NCBI GenBank assembly: GCA_003118195.1
Contig: BEXV01006058.1
Span: 1 to 11,359 of the forward strand
Length of the DNA: 11,359 nt
DNA from: Hemicentrotus pulcherrimus
Lineage: Eukaryota; Echinodermata; Echinoidea; Camarodonta; Strongylocentrotidae
Direction: 5' to 3'
Part shown: piece after piece, positions 1-7,781 of the stretch
Layout: the number at the start of each line of letters is the position of its first letter
Numbering within the stretch: position 1 is the stretch's first letter
Notes under the pieces: generated by a model
What the model was told of the DNA's origin: nothing
Seen by the model: only the letters and a program-made list of their open reading frames with translations
The model's database searches: none
Position numbers and translations under genes: made by a program

Positions 1-60
1 ATAATTACATTCTCTAGAAGTGTGTCTCAACAATGTTCTCTGCTTTGTGGTTATTTTCAG

Positions 61-202
61 CAATGCCCGTGAAGGATGGCAGGGAGGAGTGAGCGGCCGT
101 GGTGCTGAAGATACCCAAGCAGACCAGGAGGCCAACAGATGGGGGCGCAATGGCGGTGACCCCAACCGTTACAGACCAGCTGGCCTCCCAGATGGATATT
201 AA
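61..202 (+). CDS. SAA: Serum amyloid A, terminal coding exon (gene is 5'-partial in this window)
   Basis: SAA is a small secreted acute-phase, lipid-binding protein, known in vertebrates and several marine invertebrates. This exon encodes its C-terminal 46 residues. An AG acceptor at 59-60, behind a T-rich tract, opens the exon. Base 61 completes a split codon, and the frame then reads [23 protein letters not shown], then [11 protein letters not shown] and a TAA at 200-202. The block GAED-x3-ADQ-x-AN-x-WGR-x-G-x-DPN-x-x-RP-x-GLP is the SAA family C-terminal signature. The length matches a normal SAA last exon. The codon phase (one base from this exon, two from the previous one) agrees with the donor phase of the related exon at 9563-9662. 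Earlier exons lie to the left of the window. No break is visible. A closely related but broken copy lies at 10868-11013. Confidence 0.93.
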
Positions 203-290
203 ATAATCTTTCTCACAACCCAAATATGGACACAGTTTCACAGCCGTAGTTTAACGTTAACTGAAACATTGATTAAGCTCGCTGTGTTAA
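203..290 (+). other. 3' flank/UTR of SAA copy 1, shared with SAA copy 2
   Basis: This stretch aligns almost base for base with 11014-11095 downstream of the broken SAA copy. Shared words include CACAGCCGTAGTTTAAC and AAGCTCGCTGTG. Copy 1 carries an extra GTTAAC within TTTAACGTTAACTG. Similarity stops near 290, which marks the right edge of the duplicated segment or a later insertion. An AATAAA at 1025-1030 is the nearest canonical plus-strand polyadenylation signal I see, but whether the transcript reaches it is unknown. Confidence 0.7.
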
Positions 291-330
291 TTTTTAATTG
301 ATAGCACAGTTTGGGCTTATTTTCTTTGGG

Positions 331-787
331 GACCGAAGACACACTCACTTATAAAAGATTTCCCCATGGAAATCGAGGACACATTCTCTATATAGCTTTT
401 TATGAGATTATCATTCCTTTTTCACTGGAACCGAGGACAAACACATTCTGTATAGCATATCAATTGAGCCAAGGACACCACACTGTATAATATTTCCCCA
501 TGGGGACCGAGGACAAATTCTATACTAAAATACCAAGTTAACCGAGGACACATACCTCATGAATTCCGCTTGGACCGAGGACCCATCCTGCATCAGCCAT
601 TTGCTAAGGAACCGAGGAAACATGCTTTACTAACTTCTTCAGTGAACCGAGGACCCATGTATCAGCTTGCTAAGGAGCCTGTTACAATGTTCTTACCGAG
701 GATACATAATTTATTGAAATCCATAGGAAGCGAGGACACTATCTGTATTTGTGTATATGTTTTGTATTAGCTTGTGAAACCGAGGAC
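331..787 (+). repeat. Degenerate minisatellite with a CCGAGGAC core, about 12 copies
   Basis: A 10-base word close to AACCGAGGAC recurs with starts near 331, 371, 429, 467, 505, 540, 573, 610, 645, 694, 728 and 778. The steps range from 33 to 58 bases, most of them 33-40. The DNA between cores is also loosely repeated: CCGAGGAC is usually followed by ACAT or CCAT, several units contain TGTAT or CTATA, and three contain a TTGC-AAGG word. TTTCCCCATGG recurs before the second and fifth cores. This looks like an old tandem array of roughly 35-38 bp that has drifted. It begins about 40 bases after the shared SAA 3' flank and is absent at the matching place after SAA copy 2. No open frame is conserved across the units. 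Confidence 0.8.
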
Positions 788-790
788 AAT

Positions 791-1811
791 TACTTATCAA
801 TTTGCAAAGGTCACTGAAAACAAATATTTCGTTGATTTTCCAAGTGACATGCGCAGTACTTTATGTCCAAAGGTAACTGACGACAGGTATTGTATTAAAT
901 TGGCATTGGAAGCAAGGTTTCTAATTAAGCCAGGTCAATGAGGTCATATGATAAAATGTAATGCTAACTTTAAAACACAATTTCCTAAGACATCTGAAAA
1001 TGTTGACCCACAAGATAATTCAGGAATAAATATTTTAATGAATTGAATGAATGAGCACGTTAATCTAACCGTCGTCACTGATTTACATTGTGCCTTTGTG
1101 TCAAGTTAAGAAATAAGAACGAATTATTCTTTTGTTTTGTTTCTTTGTCTCTTTCATACCACTACATGCACATATTAAAATTCAAGGTATTTAATACTTC
1201 CTCATCATCTCAACACACTCATGACAATTCATCCAAAATGCTCGATATTCAGATTTCATGTATCACAAGCCAGTGCTACAATCATCCAAAGTCGTGCAGT
1301 ATGGTGTAGGCCTTTACATGTATATTTAAGGGGGGGTTCCCACTTATTCTACCCTGGCATAACGGCAAGGTGAAGACCCACCCCCCAACCCAACCTTTTT
1401 TGTTGTTGCTTGATTTTCTGATCGGCCTGGTTAATGGTTATGTAATTATAACAGTTCCAACGACACAGCCTTGGAAAAAGGTGTAAACATTAGTCATACA
1501 GCTTTTTTCGTTTCTTTATAACAATTGAAACAAACATTTAATCAAAAACATTAAAAACAATAGAATTCTTAAAAATGGTAATACAATTGTACTGGTAACA
1601 CAATTAACAGGATTATCATGGACCTCCAGTAATTGCCCTTATACTACCAATTAATTGAACCCAGCGATCCATCTTTATCAACAATAATAAATCGTACTTG
1701 CGGAATGTAAACTACAAAACATACAAGGTTCTGGAAAACATGGTATTTGGTCATGAATAGAAAAGACGGCTTCATCTGTGTTTATCATGTCAGAATGCTG
1801 TTTCAATATGA
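791..1811. other. Non-coding stretch, nothing recognised
   Basis: About 1 kb of AT-rich DNA without a recognisable exon or element. It contains an AATAAA at 1025-1030, a run of seven G at 1330-1336 and a C-rich stretch near 1378-1395. Short open frames here have no family signature. Confidence 0.5.
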
Positions 1812-1885
1812 CATGATCTTCAGTTGCACGTATAACATGGGACGACATTAAGATGAGCCCCTCAGATATAATAAAACAATTATAC
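1812..1885 (+). repeat. Tandem array of about 150-156 bp units, left partial unit, cut off by the LINE
   Basis: This stretch aligns with the second half of the units found at 2952-3478. Shared words are GATCTTCAG, GTATAACAT, ACGACATTAAGATGAGC and CAATTATAC. It therefore belongs to the same array, separated from the rest by the LINE insertion. I see no convincing copy further left. Confidence 0.75.
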
Positions 1886-1893
1886 ATACATAT

Positions 1894-2760
1894 TATGGTT
1901 TAGGCCGAATGATATATGCAGACGACACCCAAGTTTATGTTGTTTTGAAACGAGATTCCGACCATTCTGTGATTACCAAACTTGAAAGATGTATAAATGA
2001 TATCAAAGCTTGGTCCACTGCTAATGATTTGAAGTTAAATGAGGATAAAACTGAGGTTATACATGTAACATCTCGATTCAGAAAGTCCTCCCATTTGCCA
2101 TCTGTTGAAATTGCTAATGTTCTGATACAACCTGTCAAAAGTGCACGTAACCTTGGTGTCATCTTTGAAAATGATCTTCGGATGGATGATTATATAAGAA
2201 ATATTTGTCGCTCAGCTTCATATGCCTTGTACAAGATAGGTCGTATTAGAAATTTTCTTGATAAAAAATCTACCGAAACCCTTATACATGCATTTATTAC
2301 ATGCCGTATTGATCAATGCAATAGCCTTCTTTATGGCCTTCCGGACTCACATATTGCAAAACTCCAGAGAATCCAAAACTCTGCTGCTAGGCTCGTAACA
2401 GGCACACGTTCTTGTGAACACATCACCCCAGTTCTTCGTGAATTGCATTGGTTACCGGTGAAGTACCGCATTAAGTACAAAATCTTAGTTATAACTTATA
2501 AATGTATCCATGAATTGGCACCAATTTATTTGCAAGAATTGATTCAGGAATACAAACCCTCACGCAATTTACGGTCATCTTCACAATTAAACCTCCTATC
2601 TACTTCTGTGTCGACTTTTTCTTATGGTAATCGCTCCTTTTGCAAAGCTTCTGCTGAACTTTGGAACAGATTACCTTTAAATGTAAAAAACTGTCAAACC
2701 ATTAGTCTGTTCAAAACTTGTCTCAAGACACATTTATTTAAAATTGCGTTTGATGATTAA
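1894..2760 (+). CDS. Reverse transcriptase C-terminal fragment of the LINE
   Basis: The frame is open through the 5' truncation point, so there is no native start. Numbering from the ATG at 1909 gives 283 codons. YADDTQVY at residues 3-10 is the catalytic palm motif carrying the aspartate pair. LNEDKTEV (43-50) and LGVIFENDL (82-90) are the following conserved RT blocks. The thumb/connection region shows the usual L2/CR1-group pattern: CRSASYALYKIGRIRNFL (100-117), CNSLLYGLP (137-145), KLQRIQNSAARLVTGTR (151-167), HITPVLRELHWLPV (171-184), LRSSSQ (222-227) and ELWNRLPL (250-257). It ends at TAA 2758-2760. The endonuclease and the first half of the RT are missing, so this copy cannot move by itself. 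There are no stops or frameshifts. Confidence 0.9.
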   Translation, partial: YGLGRMIYADDTQVYVVLKRDSDHSVITKLERCINDIKAWSTANDLKLNEDKTEVIHVTSRFRKSSHLPSVEIANVLIQPVKSARNLGVIFENDLRMDDYIRNICRSASYALYKIGRIRNFLDKKSTETLIHAFITCRIDQCNSLLYGLPDSHIAKLQRIQNSAARLVTGTRSCEHITPVLRELHWLPVKYRIKYKILVITYKCIHELAPIYLQELIQEYKPSRNLRSSSQLNLLSTSVSTFSYGNRSFCKASAELWNRLPLNVKNCQTISLFKTCLKTHLFKIAFDD

Positions 2761-2880
2761 TTAACTCTGTTCACTTTTGATGTGTAGACTAGATCTATTC
2801 CGTATGTATTGTAATTTGTAGGTTTATTTGCATTTTTAGTTTTGTATAAGATGTAATTGTGTATCAGTCTATTATGTGTA

Positions 2881-2944
2881 TGTAGCGCTTAGAGACTTCG
2901 GTGGTAAGCGCTTTATAAGTAACGTTTTTATTATTATTATTATT
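2881..2944 (+). repeat. LINE 3' tail with paired AGCGCTT/AAGCGCT words and an ATT repeat
   Basis: The 3' end has the form TAGCGCTTAGAGAC, a short spacer, TAAGCGCTTTATAA, then ATT repeats. Similar short-stem tails followed by a simple repeat are typical of L2/CR1-related LINEs and of the SINEs that borrow their machinery. A related tail ends the retroposon at 10248-10836. Confidence 0.75.
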
Positions 2945-3478
2945 ATTATACGCTGCAACAAATCAAGACTTCTTCAAAACAAACAAAACTGGTAAAACCT
3001 TTTAAATCCCAAAGAAGATTAAACGATCTAAAGGTACATGTATAACATTATCACGATATTAAGTCAAACCTTTCACATACCATCATACAATTATACACAA
3101 CAGGTAACAGATCAAGACTCTTTCAAAACAAATAAAACTTGTACAATCTTTTAAATCCCAAAGAAGATCAAACGATCTTCAGGTACATGTATAACATTCT
3201 CATGTAACGACATTCAAAGATAAGCCTCTCGGATACAATCATGCAATTATACAAACGAAGTAGCAGATCAAGACATTTTAAAAACAAAAGAAACTTGTAA
3301 AATCTTTTAAATCCCAAAGAAGATCAAACGATATTAAAGTACATGTATAACATTCTCATATAACAACATTAAGATGAGCTTTTTAGATGCAATCACACAA
3401 TTATACATAATAGGTAACAAATCAAGACTCTTTCAAAACAAACAAAACTTTTAAAATCTTCTTAATCCCAAAGAAGTT
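2945..3478 (+). repeat. Tandem array of about 150-156 bp units, right part (3 full units plus one partial)
   Basis: Units begin at about 2960, 3109, 3265 and 3419 with the words A-ATCAAGAC, CAAAACAAA-AAAACTT and AAATCCCAAAGAAGAT, so the period is 149-156 bases. Each full unit continues with TACATGTATAACATT and finishes with CAATTATAC and a GGTAAC-like word. The last unit decays after CCCAAAGAAG near 3478. Units are clearly diverged from one another. None contains a conserved reading frame. Confidence 0.88.
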
Positions 3479-3679
3479 TTTTGAATTATCAAAGTAATAG
3501 CTTAACAGTTGGAAACCCAAACTACAGGTGTACTAGTAGTATGATTATACATGTATATTGCATAATATAAAAGGTCGTTATTAGCTTAACATACAAGAAG
3601 AAAAAAGCATACAAAAGATGCAATATTACAACTATAAAAACAGGAAAAACTTATAAAACAATATATACAGCTGAAATTA

Positions 3680-4121
3680 CATTGAATAATTAAATAATAA
3701 TATGTACTGGAAGAGGTATGTTTTAGAAAATTTTTGAGTACCGGTAATTAGAAAAAAAAACGAGCATCAGGGCTGTATTGTAAGATACTGTTTCAAAGGA
3801 AATTAGCCATGACACTGTATATGCAGTTACCATGCATATAGTGCTTAGTCTGAAAAAGATTGTGCTGTTGGGATCTCAAGGCAAGTGGAAAAGTATATGT
3901 ATAAGGGTGAATGAGATCCTGAATATAGTAAGGAGCCTGTCCTCTTAAAGCCTTACAGGTGAGTAAGAAAGTTTATAAGCAAAGTCATAAAAGAATATTT
4001 CCTATAATTGTTATTGGAACCATGTGAATAATATTAAAGGTAAGTGACCGTGTGGTATGTCCTTATGATATAAACTTGATGCTCCATTCTTCAACATTTT
4101 GGTAAAAGCTGCATTTAAATT
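3680..4121 (-). pseudogene. Old, frameshifted relic of an L2/CR1-group reverse transcriptase C-terminus
   Basis: Three blocks on the minus strand together follow the order of the LINE RT C-terminus. Block A (4121 to 4011) reads KMLKNGASSL and then HGHLPLILFTWFQ, corresponding to KLQRIQNSAARL and HITPVLRELHWLP of the intact copy. Block B (3969 to 3793) reads CKALRGQAPYYIQDLIHPYT and LRSQQHNLFQTK, corresponding to YKCIHELAPIYLQELIQEYK and LRSSSQLNLL. Block C, near 3737 to 3700, reads KFSKTYLFQ, corresponding to LKTHLFK. The blocks are in different frames and separated by stops, so the element is dead and old. AT-rich DNA with AATAATAAT-like words near 3685-3702 may be its tail. The call rests on my alignment by eye with the LINE at 1894-2760. 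Confidence 0.65.
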
Positions 4122-4388
4122 GAGTCATTGGCTTTGAAGAAGAGTAGTAGATACATGAATATTATATATCAAATGTTTACTAGGTCAACAAACTCATGCT
4201 GCATTGATAGTGCCTTTTAAAGGAAAAGACTTGAAAGCAACCGTTCTTTGACTTGTACAACATAATTGCTTATTTTCTACATAGCTATCTTATCGAACAT
4301 TTGTTAAAACAAGATTTAGAAAATAAACTGTAAAACTGTAACAATTGTTATAGTTTCATTTGTTTCATTCGATAAACTTCTGAAGGGT
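4122..4388. other. Non-coding stretch, nothing recognised
   Basis: AT-rich DNA between the LINE relic and the T-rich minisatellite. The upstream (minus-sense) part of the LINE relic may continue into it, but I could not follow RT motifs past 4121. Confidence 0.4.
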
Positions 4389-4428
4389 TTGTTTTTGTTT
4401 GTTTTTGTTTGTTTTTGTTTGTTTTTGT
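4389..4428 (+). repeat. Short T-rich minisatellite, 10-bp unit GTTTTTGTTT
   Basis: The unit GTTTTTGTTT is repeated about four times without visible interruption and ends in GTTTTTGTTG. Such a perfect short array suggests a recent origin by replication slippage. Confidence 0.9.
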
Positions 4429-4748
4429 TGTGAGGGATGGGAACTGGTACAATTAACTGCACCCAGTGGAAGATAAAAAGAAAGGAAGTCATTTGCAAAA
4501 CAGAGAGAATCTTTTAATAGGTTCTGAGCGAGTACATTCAATTCCAGTCTGAAAAGGGCCCAAAATACTTGTAAGACAATCGAATTATTATACCAATGCT
4601 TTATGAGACCTACAACGAATTATCTCTTATAATGCCATCAACATTTGTTTAATTATGTATGTACTGCTTACTAATGAAATAAAAGGTACAAGACATGTTT
4701 GATTCTTCCTGACAAGGTGAGGTCAATGTCACTTTCTTGGGAGTTCAT
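4429..4748 (-). other. Probable 3' flank/UTR of the minus-strand recombinase-like gene
   Basis: This lies directly after the stop codon at 4751-4749 (minus sense). On the minus strand it holds ATTAAA variant polyadenylation words near 4649-4654 and 4513-4519. I see no canonical AATAAA on this strand. The UTR assignment is positional only. Confidence 0.35.
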
Positions 4749-5029
4749 TTACATGAACACGTAGAAGATAACAAAAATTGCATTACTTGTATTACTTTGC
4801 ATATTTAAGAATAGTTTTCTTATTATTTTGCATATAATCTTTGATGTTGCGCCATTTGTGCGGGCATTAAGTACAGGACACTTGCTCTTAAATTCTTCGA
4901 TTTCCAACTTTCCTGGTAGGTGAAATGCCAGGACACATCTTAAGGTTCTTATTGCTCTAATCTCATCGTCATTCCACTTGCGCATTGTTGCTTGGAAGGT
5001 GCTTCGTTTTGTGAAAGAAGAAACGGCAT
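4749..5029 (-). CDS. Recombinase-like gene, last exon
   Basis: The exon opens after GTTTTATTCAG in phase 1 and ends at a TAA (4751-4749), giving 92 complete codons plus the split first codon. It contains MRKWNDDEIRAIRTL, then LPGKLEIEEFKSKCPVLNAR. The W-DE start, the P-GK step and the LNAR block match the terminal block I associate with the same uncharacterised family; the W-DE part is reminiscent of SANT/Myb-like helices. The last residues are hydrophobic and AT-rich and may be diverged. Confidence 0.6.
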
Positions 5030-5436
5030 CTGAATAAAACGTGAGAATAAAAGATAAAAAAGAACAGAAATGGTAATTGAAAATTGGACATTAGATTGTA
5101 AAAACTTTAAACCAAAATTAGCTTATATGAAATTGAAGTGTGCACGATAATTTATTTTAAATTTTAGCCCTGCACATCATCAGTCTCAGGCTTAGGCCTT
5201 GGCACGAGATAGTGATTGTATGTGATAACATGACATTTAACACTTTCTTCTCCTATATTTCATGCGATTCGTAGTTGCTTTACTGATTATTTTTCTTTCT
5301 AACATTGTAATTACTAGACGTGTATCAAACAACAGCCAACACAAGAAGCCTTACGTGGGTAACTGTGTATGCCTCCTTTGAAAGAGCTCTAACTGAAGAA
5401 TGCTGTAAAATACACAATTATATACTTTCAGCTCAC

Positions 5437-5468
5437 CTGGGCAGCATGCCGAAAGTGCCCACACTAGT
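5437..5468 (-). CDS. Recombinase-like gene, predicted 32-nt micro-exon
   Basis: The exon sits between an acceptor ATTTTGTATCAG and a strong donor CCCAG then GTGAGC. It was inferred because exon B ends in phase 2 while the last exon needs phase 1; joining those directly gives an early stop. A 32-nt exon (1 + 30 + 1) corrects the phase exactly and encodes LVWALSACCP. Splice signals and phase agree, but nothing in the short peptide itself proves it. Confidence 0.5.
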
Positions 5469-5552
5469 CTGATACAAAATGTTAGCGAACATTGACGAGC
5501 TTGGAAAATAATGTAATGGTGTTTTATTTCTCGAAATGGGAAATCAACTCAC

Positions 5553-5627
5553 TTTGATGTTTTGGTGTATTTCCTGTCACTGCAAGTTGCCTCGTCTGAT
5601 GTCTTTGTGTAATCTCTCCAATGTAGT
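5553..5627 (-). CDS. Recombinase-like gene, exon B, 75 nt and frame-neutral
   Basis: The acceptor is TTTTTTCTTCAG and the donor is TCAAA then GTGAGT. The exon is 75 nt, so including or skipping it leaves the frame unchanged (phase 2 on both sides). It encodes a polar stretch, LHWRDYTKTSDEATCSDRK, followed by YTKTSK. It could be an alternative cassette exon. I recognise no domain in it. Confidence 0.6.
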
Positions 5628-5846
5628 CTGAAGAAAAAAGCATAACATTCAATGATATGATTAAAGAAAAGTAAACATAGTGAAAACACCATTTGGAGAG
5701 GCATAAACAATTGAAGTAGAATAAAATGGCACACCAATTTCAAGTCACATGTAAATTTGCATAAAAATGTTGGAAACAAAAAGAGATCAAGTCAATTATT
5801 ATTCCTGACATCTTATCAATAAAAAAACAGCAGCAAACATGCACAC

Positions 5847-6352
5847 CTATAATCATCGTCAGAGCTGGCAGCAGTGTCATCATCATCAACAGTAACTGAT
5901 ACACCATCAGCTGTCCCAGGGTCAATACTCTCTTCGATGGACACATCCAATGCTTCTACCGAGTCTCCCCTGTATGCTGCAAGTTTGCCCCTTTCCATGA
6001 GAAGAGAAATCTTGGACAACTGGGTAACCTGCAGTATTGGGTCTGGTAGTTGGTAATATTCTTTGTGCACTGCTAGATTGTGCCCCATGAAACATGCAAG
6101 AAGGTCAATCTGATCTGGTCTCAGAGCCAAAAGCTGTGCTGCAGTAGCGACTTGTTTCCTCAAGTTCGTTGAACGGAGGGAATCTGGGTTCTTCAGACCA
6201 GCTTCGGTAGATAATTTCCTCATACAGTCTGATCCTCTGATGTGTCCATCACTCTAGTAATTTGACCTAGCAAACACATACTCAATGGTCACTGTTACAA
6301 GTTTTTCTCGGGCTACAATGTGGATGTCCAATCTCTCCTTCAATGTTAATAA
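5847..6352 (-). CDS. Recombinase-like gene, exon A (contains the TAG and the core motif)
   Basis: The exon opens after TTCTTTCAG, a good acceptor, in phase 0 and closes at a donor reading TATAG then GTGTGC. Codons 24-46 read EYVFARSNY, a TAG, then SDGHIRGSDCMRKL. Both sides of the stop look like one continuous conserved stretch, which is why I join them rather than starting at the Met of codon 44 (ATG at 6223). Codons 60-103 hold the recombinase-like motif described for the gene. The exon ends with an acidic run (DDDD at about 155-158, DDD near 164-166). If the TAG is fixed, a full-length product cannot be made. A sequencing error or polymorphism could also explain it. Confidence 0.65.
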
Positions 6353-6836
6353 CTGAAAGAAGTATATACGTCTGGAAAGGAGACTAGCATCATAGAATTG
6401 GGACGATTTTATCTTGGACCAGACTATTACAAAATAAATGTCCCCTTCCGTATAGAAAATTTTCTCAGCTACAACATAGGCCTATCCCAACTTTAAGAAA
6501 AAATAACAAAAAAGAAAAGGAAAAAAAAGAAGGTATTTTTGAATGTTTCATTATCAACGAGGTTNAAAAACGAGAAATGTAAGCCGTTATTGGAACGAAT
6601 TAAGTGGTCTGTTATTTAATCTGAGTAATTGGAAGACTATAAACATCTTTTGAACGAGAATACAATCATCTATAATATGTAGGACGTAATAAATATTTGA
6701 TGTTGCAGTATACATTGATGATCATGATGATGGTGATAAGTAGGGATGGTGACGATTGTAACAGTATCCCGTTTGGGGCAAATAAATTTAGTCAACTAAT
6801 AGGCAAATAATACACATCAGTGAGGGCATTGATAAT
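6353..6836. other. Non-coding stretch, intron or intergenic
   Basis: AT-rich, with one unresolved base (N) at 6565 inside a short A-rich tract. Upstream exons of the minus-strand gene would be expected here or further right, but I could not identify one. Confidence 0.4.
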
Positions 6837-6932
6837 AATTACCCACACAAGGTACCTTTGGAACATTCTAATACGCCCGAGACGAAAGCCGATGGTGTTT
6901 GGATTGTTTTGAAGGTACCTACGTGGGTAATT
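6837..6932 (+). repeat. 96-nt imperfect hairpin
   Basis: AATTACCCAC at 6837-6846 pairs with GTGGGTAATT at 6923-6932. AGGTACCTT at 6850-6858 pairs with AAGGTACCT at 6112-offset positions 6912-6920. Pairing continues, with G-U steps, through 6865 and again from 6867 to 6871. By hand I count about 31 pairs, a 3x2 internal loop, one mismatch and a terminal loop of about 27 nt. Size and shape fit either a microRNA-precursor-like RNA hairpin read from the plus strand or a very short foldback/MITE-type element. The sequence alone does not decide between these. Confidence 0.6.
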
Positions 6933-7545
6933 TTACTGATGCCCGAACAAAATGATGTGTATTTTGTTTCATAAGATAATGTTTTATTTGTTTTATAAAA
7001 TGATGTTTTATAACATGATTTTACGTATTGTTTACGCAATTATTCACGCATTGTCACGATACTTTTTTTCTCCATATTTTTCCCTCCATAGAATTTATTG
7101 AATTTCATTTGTAACAAATTAACAAATATATAATCAAGGTAATTTACATGTAAAACATAAATAAAACTGGCTTCTCTAGCTGCAAGTATGATTGAACTGT
7201 TGAGTTAACAAAACACTAACAAATTTTCAATAATACATTTCTGACACTCATGGAAAGAAGACAAAAATAAAGAAAAATATCATTTTATGTAAAAAGAAAA
7301 TCCTGAATTTAAACTATTTTCTTGTGAATTTATTATTTCTACAATACGAATCTGCAACATATATATTTTTTCAAATAATTTGTAATCGAAACTATATTCA
7401 AAGTCGGGCAGTTGTTTCTTTATTTTACAAGTATACACCATCTGTCGCACCACAATCAATATAAAATACAATACATAAATATTTGAACCTCTTTAATTAA
7501 AATATTAATTTATTTCTGGTTTCAGTATATATCAAATGCTTCAAC
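6933..7545. other. AT-rich non-coding stretch
   Basis: No recognisable exon, RNA or element. It is strongly AT-rich, with many short T runs and frequent stops on both strands. Confidence 0.45.
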
Positions 7546-7578
7546 CAGGGACTTGATAGAAAAGGACTGGAATCAAGC
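7546..7578 (+). repeat. Left terminal inverted repeat of the candidate DNA transposon
   Basis: Matches the reverse complement of 8487-8519 with a single mismatch (AAAAGG here, ACAAGG there). Confidence 0.85.
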
Positions 7579-7781
7579 TGGCGAAACTCTTGTAATTTAT
7601 TCAACGCATTCGTGAGTTCTAAAGCGTAAAAATGGGATGTGTAACATTCCACTTGGCTTTGAAGTTCCATGCTCCGTCCCGCGCTTCCACTGCGGGGACT
7701 TTCGGAAGCCAAGCACCAGTTTCACATTTATTACAAAATATCAAATTACCGGCAAAATTTCAGTGTAAATCAAAAACTTTA

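Larger units (their letters stand above)
1886..2944 (+). mobile_element. 5'-truncated L2/CR1-group LINE (non-LTR retrotransposon)
   Basis: The copy contains the C-terminal part of the reverse-transcriptase ORF, a 3' UTR of roughly 180 bases and an (ATT)n tail at about 2927-2944. The 5' end is cut immediately before the YADD motif, as expected from incomplete target-primed reverse transcription. The site can be located because the element sits inside a tandem array. The array sequence ATTATAC at 1879-1885 recurs at 2945-2951, where the array resumes, giving a probable target-site duplication of at least 7 bases. The ATT tail blurs its right border. The reading frame is unbroken, so the insertion looks recent compared with the other LINE relic in the window. 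Confidence 0.85.
4749..6352 (-). pseudogene. 3' half of a gene for a tyrosine-recombinase-like protein, with one in-frame stop
   Basis: Four exons (6352-5847, 5627-5553, 5468-5437, 5029-4749), each with AG acceptor and GT donor, join to 894 nt, or 298 codons including the final stop. The frame is maintained throughout, apart from a TAG at 6256-6254 (codon 33). The region around codons 60-103 (LRK, AT, FMGH, VHKEYYQLP) resembles the end of a tyrosine recombinase: Arg65 for the conserved box-II Arg, His91 in GH, and Tyr99 or Tyr100. The His of the usual HxxR is not present. I recall large uncharacterised fish and invertebrate proteins with the same LRK-AT/GH-VH-YY-LP layout and a W-DE plus PGK terminal block. 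Their function is not known to me. Upstream exons were not found in 6353-7545. A related element-borne recombinase remains an alternative. Confidence 0.6.

Noticed and set aside
570..770. 66-codon plus-strand open frame.
   Set aside because: It runs through the minisatellite out of step with its units and has no recognisable signature.
331..787. CRISPR-like array of short repeats with unique spacers.
   Set aside because: Spacing is irregular (33-58), the cores are degenerate, spacers are partly repeated, and the surrounding DNA is clearly animal.
1853..1882. A frame reading MSPLSDIIKQ just upstream of YADD, resembling the RT segment before the catalytic motif in LINEs.
   Set aside because: The same DNA (ACATTAAGATGAGC, then CAATTATAC) is part of the tandem array unit seen again at 3360-3410, so it is array sequence and the resemblance is chance.
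1678..1887. 69-codon minus-strand open frame.
   Set aside because: It overlaps the tandem array edge and the LINE junction and shows no family pattern.
6254..6256. A very short intron that would remove the in-frame TAG.
   Set aside because: Available GT/AG pairs would give introns of about 13 or 60 bases, and the longer one would remove the conserved EYVFARSNY segment.
7497..7712. Minus-strand open frame of 71 codons containing LDSSPFLSSP, with a similar peptide at the right inverted copy.
   Set aside because: The shared peptide is explained by the 33-bp inverted repeat, which is better read as transposon ends. There is no family signature and no supporting splice sites.
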